Shown in pieces: positions 35,944 through 42,793 of a stretch of 52,137 nt of DNA (the first letter of the stretch is position 1; each line of letters opens with the position of its first letter). Origin of the DNA: Prevotella sp. (GTDB lineage Bacteria; Bacteroidota; Bacteroidia; Bacteroidales; Bacteroidaceae); NCBI GenBank assembly GCA_016285245.1, contig JAEEQH010000022.1, positions 1 through 52,137 on the forward strand, written 5' to 3'. The position numbers and the translations under genes are program-made. The notes under the pieces were generated by a model, which saw nothing but the letters and a program-made list of their open reading frames with translations, did no database searches and was not told the origin of the DNA.

Positions 35944-35981
35944 TTGGTCTTTCTTTGGTTATGGTTTTGGTCTTTCTTTGG
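35944..35981 (-). promoter_or_regulatory. Duplicated 15-bp motif upstream of the SusC/SusD-fasciclin operon
   Basis: TTGGTCTTTCTTTGG occurs exactly at 35944-35958 and again at 35967-35981, start-to-start 23 bp (about two helical turns). It lies 124 bp upstream of the first start codon. Direct-repeat sites of this kind are what dimeric activators such as AraC-type or hybrid two-component regulators bind; which one acts here is unknown. Confidence 0.5.
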
Positions 35982-36026
35982 AAAACAAAGGAACCGGAGA
36001 CGGGTTTTTACGCCCGCTCCAGTCCC
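35981..36026 (-). terminator. Probable terminator of the triple-module protein gene
   Basis: GGAACCGGAGACGGG (35990-36004) pairs, with a few bulges, with CCCGCTCCAGTCC (36013-36025). On the minus strand the stem is followed by TTTGTTTTC. It lies about 50 nt past the stop of the leftward gene ending at 36075. Confidence 0.6.
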
Positions 36027-36051
36027 TTTTTTAGGTTTATATACTAGGTGT

Positions 36052-36077
36052 TTTCAATGAATTTTTCAATTCTTTCA
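36052..36077 (-). repeat. AATTGAAAAATT repeat at a stop codon
   Basis: On the minus strand the TGA stop of the 1293-residue gene runs straight into AAGAATTGAAAAATTCATTG, the same word family as the repeat covering the purL stop (7573-7610). Confidence 0.6.
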
Positions 36078-39000
36078 TTTCACCTTTTTAATTACGCGTA
36101 CACTACCGTCACTCATGGTCTGCTTGACGATGACCAGTCCACGGGCACTCTTCAGGCGCGAGCCACTCAGCGAGTAGTACTCGGTCTTCACGACACGGCT
36201 CTCACCAGCAATGCGGCCGATAGCCGAAGGCTCGAGGGCGCTGTTCTTACCGTAGTAGGTAAGTGTCCAGTTGGTCCAGATGGTCCAGTCGTTGGTAATC
36301 GTCGTACCCTTCTTGATACCGATGCGTGCCTTGCCGTCATCGCCTACCTTGAAGATCACCTCGTTGCCACTGTAATTGATGGTCTCGTCAGTCTTCTGGA
36401 AGGCCACCTCAGCCTGCTCCATGTCGTTGGGAACAACGGAGTGCTGTACCACGGTGTCGGGCTCCCAGCTGAGAGTATCAGTCTTCGCAGCAGCCCATCC
36501 GCCTGGAATTTCTTCACTAGCAGCCAGCTGTACCATCTCCTTACAGAGACGCATCAGCGGTGTCTGATAGGTGTTGTCACCAGCCTTGACATAGAGGAGG
36601 GCGTTGTTGTTCTCCTCAGGATTCTCCTGCAAGGTCTTGTAATCGTTGGCAGGACCATGACCACCAGCGCGGTAGAAGCCCTGTACGGTCACCTTATAGG
36701 TACCGGGCAGCAGACCCTCAAGATCCTGATAATAGTCGAAGGTCTTGTTGAACATCTCGGCCTCGTGGTAGTTCACGGCAGCACCACCGGTCCAACCGTC
36801 ATCCTTGTTGTCAGTATACTTCGGGTTGGTGATGAAGGCCGTCACATTGACGTCATTGTCGTCAGATGCATTATCCATGCCTGCAGGCATCTTCAGCTTA
36901 GCCATCACCTCGGCAATCTTATCCTTATACTCCTTGGCCTCCACATCGGACAGGGTGTTGCCCTCCATCTTCAGCGAAGCTTCTTCAGCCAGTTCGTAAG
37001 CCTCGGTGACGTTAGCTTCGTCGGTGATACCCATCTGGTTACCAGCCATCACCTGGAGGCTGCTGATATCAGCAGCCAGTTCAGCAAAGAGAGCGATGGA
37101 ACCATCGACATCGACAGCTACCAGTGCAGCGGCAGCGTCGAACATGGCCTTACCGTCTTCGCTGTCCATCAGAGCCTCTGCAGCTTCCAGCTTCTCAACG
37201 AGTGTAGCACGCAGGTCAGAACCGAAGCTCTTTTCCAGATTAGCCTTGGCAGCATCAATAGCATCCTTGAGCACGGGCTTCACGGACTCTGCTTCGAAGC
37301 CCTTATAAGTCAGCTTGAAGTTATCCCAGATGACCCAGCAGTCGCTCTGGCTAGCGAGTTGCGTCGAACCCTTCACACCAATACGCAGCTTGTCGCCCTT
37401 CTTGGCAATGAGGCTCTTGGCGCTCTGCTTGTAATAACCTCCCGAGAAGGCGAGGGCAGCAGAGGTCATGCCGTTGGGATAGAACTCGGTAGGATCGGTA
37501 GCAGGATAGTTCTGGACGCTGTAGGGGATATCCCTCCACTTGTAGAGTCCACCCTCAGTCTTGGCGGGCTCGCCGGTCTCAGCGTCAGTCTCAGCCATGC
37601 TGGCATAGAAGTCTGCACCCAGGCTGGGCACGTCATAGACATTCATGAACGGGGTCTTCACATCGTTCATGTAAACGAAGACGGGTGCGCCACCAGGCTT
37701 GACATACTCCTCATCCTTATTCTGGTAAGTAGTGTAGGCTGCATCGTCACGGCCATAGCGGAAGAAGCCCTGCACCTCAATCTCATAGACACCTGCGGGA
37801 GCCTTCTCCACCTCCTGATAGAGGTCGAACTCCTTGGCGCTCCATGCCTCGGCGGTGATATTGTAGTCTTCCTTGTTGGCATCGGTCAGACCGCCGGTTA
37901 CAGGCATATTGTTGGTAGTCTTGTGCCAACCAGTCCAACCCTCCTCGGGCTTGCCGGTGAGCTTGCCGTCAGTACCCTCAATCTTCAGGTCGAACGACGG
38001 GTTGGTAAGCATATAGGTAACATCGTCGCCAGCCTGGATGGCGTTCTTGACGGCATCCTTGACGGCGTCCATCATCTCCTTCAGCTTAGCGATCTCAGCG
38101 GTCAGCTCCTCGTTGTTCAGACTGCGGGCAGCCTTGATGGCAAGACAAGTAGCGGTAGGCGTCTCTTCATCGCAATAGTCCAGCAGCGGATCAATCTCGT
38201 CGTACTGCAGGTAGTTGTCGTCGATCAGCATTTCCTGACCTTCCTTCACGGCATCCTCCCACTGTGACCAGAGAGCCATATTCTCGTTCAAGTCAGCACG
38301 AGCAGCCTCAGCAGCAGCAATGTTTGCTTCCACCTCAGCCTTGCTGGCGGCAGCCTTACTAGTAGTAGCGGCAGTCAGAGCAGCCAGATAGCTCTCCGTA
38401 TACAGGGCACCCTCAGCAGGTGTATAGGCATTTTTGGCAAGCTCCGTATCAGACCAAAGCTGATAAGCATCGGTACCAGCACCATAATAGGTCAGCGACC
38501 AGTCGTCAACGATGAGCCAGTCTGACCCAACCTTCTGGTTTTTGAAGAGACCGATGGTCAGCGTGCCGTCCTCGACGCTACTGAACACAGTATTCTTATA
38601 GAGTCCGAGTTTATGCATGTAATGCTCGGCAGCTACCATGTTGTTGGGGATGTAGTAGGGGCTGCCACCGTTTTGCTCATCACCAACACCTGTCTTCGCA
38701 GTCGGTGCGTCCTTGTAAGGTGAGCAAATAGCGGTAAAGAGCGAGTCACTGCCGTTGAAGGCAAAGAGCTTGGCATAGCGCGAAGCCTCGTTGTTGGCTT
38801 GGAAGTTGGTCCAAGCGTCAGTGGAAGTACCGGCACGATAGAAGGCGTTCACGCCGACGGCATAGACGCCGTTGGGCAGGCCCTGAATCTTCTGGTAGAC
38901 GTTGATCTTATTCTTATCATAGAGCTCGGCATTCTCCTTACCATTATAGGCACCGAAGTTATCGGTTCCGGAAGCGGCGGTCCAGCCTTCTGTGAGGCTC

Positions 39001-39956
39001 GAGACATAGTCGGGATTGGTGATGAAAGATGTGGCGCTCTTCGGGTCTGCAGCTGTAGCGTTGCCCAAAGCTTCCTCCTCCATCTCCTTCTCACGGGCCT
39101 GAATGGCCTCATTAACCTTTGAGATAGCCTCCGTCAACTGTGCGGCGGTACTCCCAGTATTATTATATACGGTCACCTGATCATCAACTTTGGCACCAAT
39201 CGCTTCAGCTTGATCAAGAGCCTTCTTCAGGTTCATCGCTGTATTGTAGAGGCTTGCAGCAGCTCTCCACTCCACAATCTGGTCAAATGCATTTTCGGGA
39301 AGACTTGCATACCAAGCCTCATAAGCAGCGGGCGAGACAAGCTTCCAGTCAATGCATGCTCCCTCGGCATCAGCAGCAAGGAAGTAAAGGCGAGTGTCGG
39401 CGTAGTCGGGTGTCCAACCGACGAACAGCTCCTTCTGCTTCACAACGTTCTGCAGACGGTATGTGCCGTTGCCCTGATCGATAATCTTCCAGAAGCGGTC
39501 GTCACGCGAGTCATTGTCGGTCCAGATGTCGTCAAAAGCGTTACCACCGAAGGCACTCAGGAACTTTGAGTCGCGGTGCATATAGTTCTTGATCTCCACG
39601 ACGCCGTCACCTAATGCTGTAGCAGCAGATGTCGGAACAAAGTAGATGGCAGAGCCTTTCACGCCTTCTCCTGAGGGAGTACCGTTGCTCTGGCCGTCAG
39701 CCGAAGTCAGACTGGCACGTGTTGCATAGTTGTTACCACTGGTCCAGAACATGTGGGTGCCCACATTGTAGAAGTAAAGCTCCTCACCGTCAGCGGCACT
39801 AGGAAGTGTGGCCGTAGTCTTGTAAGTTGCAAACTCGGTCACCTCTGGGAAAGCGGGAAACGCTGGCTTCTGCCATACGTTCGCGTCAACAGCCGCCCAT
39901 GCGTTCTTGCCCACAAGCAGCAGTACCCCCAAAACGAGTAGTTTTGTAAATTTCAT
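36075..39956 (-). CDS. Secreted 1293-residue protein with three repeated binding-type modules
   Basis: Unrecognised as a named family. MKFTKLLVLGVLLLVGKNAWA is a type I signal peptide. Residues about 30-215 look like a ricin-type or similar beta-rich domain (YFYNVGTHMFWTSGNNYATRA, DDRFWKIIDQGNGTYRLQNV). Three copies of a roughly 180-residue module follow, near 305-500, 650-870 and 1005-1250. Each opens with (F/L)xTNPxY/F and GWTG/A, continues with xxYQxxxGLPxGxYxVxVxxFYRAG, and closes with DWxIxDxWxLTYYG. The pattern suggests a galactose-binding-like beta-sandwich. Ala/Glu-rich helical linkers separate the modules. The C-terminus has YYSLSGSRL, a sorting-tail-like motif. Binding of surface glycan is inferred. 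The gene has its own promoter, and a LacI-type palindrome lies farther upstream. Confidence 0.8.
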   Translation of the reverse strand: MKFTKLLVLGVLLLVGKNAWAAVDANVWQKPAFPAFPEVTEFATYKTTATLPSAADGEELYFYNVGTHMFWTSGNNYATRASLTSADGQSNGTPSGEGVKGSAIYFVPTSAATALGDGVVEIKNYMHRDSKFLSAFGGNAFDDIWTDNDSRDDRFWKIIDQGNGTYRLQNVVKQKELFVGWTPDYADTRLYFLAADAEGACIDWKLVSPAAYEAWYASLPENAFDQIVEWRAAASLYNTAMNLKKALDQAEAIGAKVDDQVTVYNNTGSTAAQLTEAISKVNEAIQAREKEMEEEALGNATAADPKSATSFITNPDYVSSLTEGWTAASGTDNFGAYNGKENAELYDKNKINVYQKIQGLPNGVYAVGVNAFYRAGTSTDAWTNFQANNEASRYAKLFAFNGSDSLFTAICSPYKDAPTAKTGVGDEQNGGSPYYIPNNMVAAEHYMHKLGLYKNTVFSSVEDGTLTIGLFKNQKVGSDWLIVDDWSLTYYGAGTDAYQLWSDTELAKNAYTPAEGALYTESYLAALTAATTSKAAASKAEVEANIAAAEAARADLNENMALWSQWEDAVKEGQEMLIDDNYLQYDEIDPLLDYCDEETPTATCLAIKAARSLNNEELTAEIAKLKEMMDAVKDAVKNAIQAGDDVTYMLTNPSFDLKIEGTDGKLTGKPEEGWTGWHKTTNNMPVTGGLTDANKEDYNITAEAWSAKEFDLYQEVEKAPAGVYEIEVQGFFRYGRDDAAYTTYQNKDEEYVKPGGAPVFVYMNDVKTPFMNVYDVPSLGADFYASMAETDAETGEPAKTEGGLYKWRDIPYSVQNYPATDPTEFYPNGMTSAALAFSGGYYKQSAKSLIAKKGDKLRIGVKGSTQLASQSDCWVIWDNFKLTYKGFEAESVKPVLKDAIDAAKANLEKSFGSDLRATLVEKLEAAEALMDSEDGKAMFDAAAALVAVDVDGSIALFAELAADISSLQVMAGNQMGITDEANVTEAYELAEEASLKMEGNTLSDVEAKEYKDKIAEVMAKLKMPAGMDNASDDNDVNVTAFITNPKYTDNKDDGWTGGAAVNYHEAEMFNKTFDYYQDLEGLLPGTYKVTVQGFYRAGGHGPANDYKTLQENPEENNNALLYVKAGDNTYQTPLMRLCKEMVQLAASEEIPGGWAAAKTDTLSWEPDTVVQHSVVPNDMEQAEVAFQKTDETINYSGNEVIFKVGDDGKARIGIKKGTTITNDWTIWTNWTLTYYGKNSALEPSAIGRIAGESRVVKTEYYSLSGSRLKSARGLVIVKQTMSDGSVRVIKKVK

Positions 39957-40073
39957 AAAAGTTTGTTTTTAGTTAATAAAATTAGAGTATGTTGTTAGTA
40001 ATGGAATAGCCATTCTGACATATATGCATACTGATATCTTAGGGTTTTGTTATTTATACTTCGGTTTTTGGCG

Positions 40074-40104
40074 CAAAGATACGAATAATTTTTGATTCGC
40101 CAAC
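40074..40104 (-). promoter_or_regulatory. Promoter of the triple-module protein gene
   Basis: On the minus strand, GTTG (40101-40104), 19 nt, then TATCTTTGC (40073-40081), an exact -7 match with one mismatch in the -33. The start codon at 39956 leaves a leader of about 110 nt. Confidence 0.6.
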
Positions 40105-40155
40105 ACTTTTTTCCAAAAATTTTTAGTCTAAGTGTCAATTTAACACTCAAATACC

Positions 40156-40169
40156 CGTAAACGTTTACG
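40156..40169. promoter_or_regulatory. LacI-type operator candidate upstream of the triple-module gene
   Basis: CGTAAACGTTTACG is a perfect 14-bp palindrome centred on AAACGTTT. It lies about 50 bp upstream of the -33 element of the leftward promoter. The only other such palindrome I found in the window is at 49576-49589, inside the LacI/maltodextrin operon. Confidence 0.6.
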
Positions 40170-40229
40170 TTAACAGCCGAAAATGTCATCTTCGCGCGCG
40201 CGAATTAAGGACTGTTATATGCGGAAAAT

Positions 40230-40314
40230 ACGTGTCCTACGTGTCCCTGGTAGGGTGCGGGTTAGGTGTAGGTTAGGTGCGGGATAAGTGACACATGGGA
40301 CACGTAGGACACGT
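40230..40314. repeat. 18-bp perfect inverted repeat
   Basis: ACGTGTCCTACGTGTCCC (40230-40247) has its exact reverse complement at 40297-40314; 49 nt separate the arms. Each arm is itself two 9-nt units (ACGTGTCCT/C). The loop contains GGTTAGGTGTA-type direct repeats. Confidence 0.8.
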
Positions 40315-40388
40315 CTTTTGGCGTTTAGCTACTTTCTATGCGCGTATGTGTACGCGCGCACGTATATGATGGTGAAAGGGAAAATTAT

Positions 40389-40520
40389 CCCGCTTATCCC
40401 GCTTATCTTACACCTAAATCAATGCTTCGCTCGACCTCTGGTCGCTTTGCTTGCAAAGAATGCTCAATGCTTAATGCTTAATGATATACCCGTAGGTGTG
40501 GGATAAGCGGGATAAGCGGG
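40389..40520. repeat. 19-bp perfect inverted repeat, extendable
   Basis: CCCGCTTATCCCGCTTATC (40389-40407) has its exact reverse complement at 40502-40520. The match continues inward for 9 more bases with two mismatches. The arms are again built from a 9-nt unit. The loop contains a 20-nt word (40442-40461) that recurs inside the pullulanase gene at 43342-43361. Confidence 0.8.
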
Positions 40521-40640
40521 TTATTTTCTTGTTTCAGTACTATTTACGCGCGCGAGACTTCCAGGAAACAAATGAGACGTTTTTCTTAAAATGGAGAATC
40601 ACTTTGGGAAAATTTGGTTTTCGTGACGCGGCCGCCGGAA

Positions 40641-40735
40641 AAGGTCACCTTTAGCTGTGAAAAGGTCACCTTTAGCGACGAGAAGGTCACCTTTAGCGAC
40701 GAGAAGGTCACCTTTAGAATCGTAAAGGTGACCTT
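40641..40735. repeat. 21-bp-phased array of AAGGTCACCTTTAG units
   Basis: Four exact copies of AAGGTCACCTTTAG start at 40641, 40662, 40683 and 40704, a strict 21-bp period. A fifth, inverted copy is at 40723-40735. Each unit contains a 12-bp palindrome with an odd centre (AAGGTCACCTT). Spacers are 7 nt, two of them identical (CGACGAG). Unit 4 and the inverted copy form a 13-bp stem. Confidence 0.85.
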
Positions 40736-40789
40736 TTCGTGTATAAAGATAAGCTTTTCTTGCAGTTTGGGTAAAGGGTCGGCAAGCAA

Positions 40790-42775
40790 TTAGTATTGGA
40801 GGATGAGCGACTGGCGAGGCTTTAGTTCCACATCGTGCGACAGATCGTAGTAGCGCCCGGTCAGAATATCCTTAACGCGGGCGGCGGCGCCTATGACCTC
40901 ACGGTAGCGCTGCACCTCCATCGTGGCGCCCTTCGTCGTGCCGTTGAGCACTGTCAGCACCGTCTTACCGTCCAGCTGGCGGGCAATGACGTAGACGCCC
41001 TTGTACGGGATGAACTGCTTCATCGTGCCGCGGCTGATGACAGGGTTGCCCTGTCGCCAGTGCAGCAGGCGGCTGAGCCACTGGAACATCTGCTGCTGGG
41101 CCTGCGTGCGGCCCTCGCGGGTGAAAGCATTGCGCTGGTCGCCGGGGAAGCCGCCGGGGAAGTCCTTGCGGACATTACCGTCGGTGACGGCCTTCGTGCC
41201 ATTCATCAGGATCTCCGTGCCGTAGTACAGCTGGGGTATGCGCTTCACGGTCATCAGCAGCGCCAGCGCCTGCTTCAGCATCAGCGTGTCGTGGCCATCG
41301 CCGAGGAAGCGGTCGGTGTCGTGGTTGTCGATGAACGCCATGACGCTCGACGGGTTCGGGTACAGGTAGTCGTAGACGAACGAGTTGTACAGGCGGTTCA
41401 GACCGTCCCACCAAGCGTCGGTCTCCTCGTTCTTCGCCTGATTCAGCTTGTCGAAGAACGAGAAGTCCATCACCGTCTTGAGATAGCTATCGCCAGAAGC
41501 GCCAGCCACACGACTACCGGTCTGCCAGGCGGCGGTGTAGGCGGGCTCGGTGACCCACGTCTCGCCGACGGTGTTGAAGTTCGGGTACTCGTCGTTCAAC
41601 TCCTTCATCCATTGTGCCATCGCGCCGGCAAAGGCGTAGGGGTAGGTATCCATGCGGATGCCGTCGATGCCGACGGTCTCTATCCACCAGAAGGAGTTCT
41701 GGATAAGGTAGCGCATCAGGTGCGGGTTATGCTGGTTCAGGTCGGGCATGGTGGGCACGAACCACCCCTCGACGGTCTCCCGGAGGTCTACCTCCGAGGC
41801 GTAGGGATCCTTGACGGGTGTCAGCTTATAGGAGGTCTGCAAGAAGTCGGTGCCTGTGGGATCGCTGCTGCCCTTCGACTGTTTAAGCCAGTCGGAGAGG
41901 TTGAACCAGTCTTTCGACGGTATGTCGGCCACCCACGGGTGGTCAAAACCACAGTGGTTGAAAATCATGTCCATAACCACCTTCAGTCCGCGGGCGTGGG
42001 CCTCGTCGACGAGGCGACGGTAGTCGGCGTTCGTGCCGAAGCGCGGGTCCACACGGTAGTAGTCGGTGGTGGCGTAGCCGTGGTAGGTGGAGAAGCCCCG
42101 TTCGTCGTCGGGCGAGTCGTTCTCCAGCACGGGTGTCAGCCACAACGCCGTCACGCCGAGGTCACAGAAATAGTCCAGGTGCTGGCGGATGCCCTCCAGG
42201 TCGCCGCCGTGGCGCAGCGAGGGCTGCGAGCGGTCCTCCCGGTAGGTGTTCTTGATCTGCGGCCGCTTGCCCTTGGTCATCTGGGCTGCCGTGGGATGGT
42301 CGGCACCCTGGGCGAAACGGTCGGGCATGAGCATATAGAGCACATCGCTGATGTCAAAGCCGCGGCGCTCGCTGCCGCTCATCTCACGTGCCCTCAGCCG
42401 GTACGTTACTCGTTCCTCCTTCCTCGTTCCACGTTCCTCCTTCCTCGTTCCTCCTTCCTCGTTCCTTCTTCCTCGCTCCTCGGAGAACGACAGCGTCATC
42501 GTCCCCGGCTGGGCACCGCTGAGATTCAGGTAGACCAGCAGGTAGTTAGGCGAGTCGAGCGCGACCACACTGTCAACCTTGACACCCGGATAGTCGGTTG
42601 TCACCTGCCGCAAGGCGCCGATGCCTTTACCGTAGACCATCAGCTGTAGCGACGGGTTCTTCATACCCACATACCAGTCGGTGGGGTCTATACGTTGAAT
42701 CACTGTTTTCGTTGCAGCCATTGTCGTCAGGTTTAGTGCCACGAGGGCTGAAAGTAAAAAAAGTTTCTGTTTCAT
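40790..42775 (-). CDS. susA: GH13 neopullulanase/cyclomaltodextrinase-type enzyme (SusA-like)
   Basis: A 661-residue exported GH13 enzyme that cleaves alpha-1,4 bonds in maltodextrin or pullulan. MKQKLFLLSALVALNLTTMA is a type I signal peptide, so it is probably periplasmic. An N-terminal beta-sandwich (about 25-125) precedes the TIM barrel. The barrel has MDMIFNHCG (region I), nucleophile Asp376 in GIRMDTYPYA, acid/base Glu405 in GETW, and Asp486 in FIDNHDTDRF: the full catalytic triad. A 7-nt repeat inserts RRNEEGGTRKEERGTRKEER into the N-terminal domain, between the LSFSE strand and VTYRLRAREM, just ahead of the barrel. The gene is last in the operon, 18 nt after the pullulanase. It is called SusA-like by architecture and context. 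Confidence 0.92.
   Translation of the reverse strand: MKQKLFLLSALVALNLTTMAATKTVIQRIDPTDWYVGMKNPSLQLMVYGKGIGALRQVTTDYPGVKVDSVVALDSPNYLLVYLNLSGAQPGTMTLSFSEERGRRNEEGGTRKEERGTRKEERVTYRLRAREMSGSERRGFDISDVLYMLMPDRFAQGADHPTAAQMTKGKRPQIKNTYREDRSQPSLRHGGDLEGIRQHLDYFCDLGVTALWLTPVLENDSPDDERGFSTYHGYATTDYYRVDPRFGTNADYRRLVDEAHARGLKVVMDMIFNHCGFDHPWVADIPSKDWFNLSDWLKQSKGSSDPTGTDFLQTSYKLTPVKDPYASEVDLRETVEGWFVPTMPDLNQHNPHLMRYLIQNSFWWIETVGIDGIRMDTYPYAFAGAMAQWMKELNDEYPNFNTVGETWVTEPAYTAAWQTGSRVAGASGDSYLKTVMDFSFFDKLNQAKNEETDAWWDGLNRLYNSFVYDYLYPNPSSVMAFIDNHDTDRFLGDGHDTLMLKQALALLMTVKRIPQLYYGTEILMNGTKAVTDGNVRKDFPGGFPGDQRNAFTREGRTQAQQQMFQWLSRLLHWRQGNPVISRGTMKQFIPYKGVYVIARQLDGKTVLTVLNGTTKGATMEVQRYREVIGAAARVKDILTGRYYDLSHDVELKPRQSLILQY
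42409..42482 (-). repeat. 7-nt tandem repeat inside the neopullulanase gene
   Basis: On the plus strand about ten and a half units alternate CTCGTTC and CTCCTTC in exact 7-nt register. On the coding strand they read GAACGAG/GAAGGAG, which has no stop in any frame, and encode charged heptads (EERGTRK type). Confidence 0.9.
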
Positions 42776-42793
42776 GATACTGTTCGTGTGGGT

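Larger units (their letters stand above)
39957..40789. other. 833-bp gene-free region rich in direct and inverted repeats
   Basis: This region holds the promoter (40074-40104) and an AAACGTTT palindrome (40156-40169) of the leftward gene ending at 36075. Beyond them lie two large inverted repeats (40230-40314 and 40389-40520), a run of AATGCTT units (40464-40484) and a 21-bp-phased array (40641-40735). A 67-codon open frame at 40586-40789 begins with TTG and merely reads through the array; I do not call it a gene. Confidence 0.8.

Noticed and set aside
36048..38267. 739-codon open frame antisense to the triple-module protein gene
   Set aside because: No signal, domain or promoter; the opposite strand has a signal peptide and three internally repeated modules.
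40641..40735. Possible CRISPR array
   Set aside because: Spacers are only 7 nt and two are identical; unit period is 21 bp and no cas genes are nearby.
40586..40789. 67-codon open frame encoding KVTFSSL heptads
   Set aside because: It starts with TTG directly after the neopullulanase stop, and its regularity comes only from reading through the 21-bp DNA array. Kept as a repeat, not a gene.
40835..42649. Very long open frame (604 codons) antisense to the neopullulanase gene
   Set aside because: The sense strand carries a complete GH13 triad and signal peptide; the antisense translation is low in recognisable motifs and is a by-product of GC-rich codon use.
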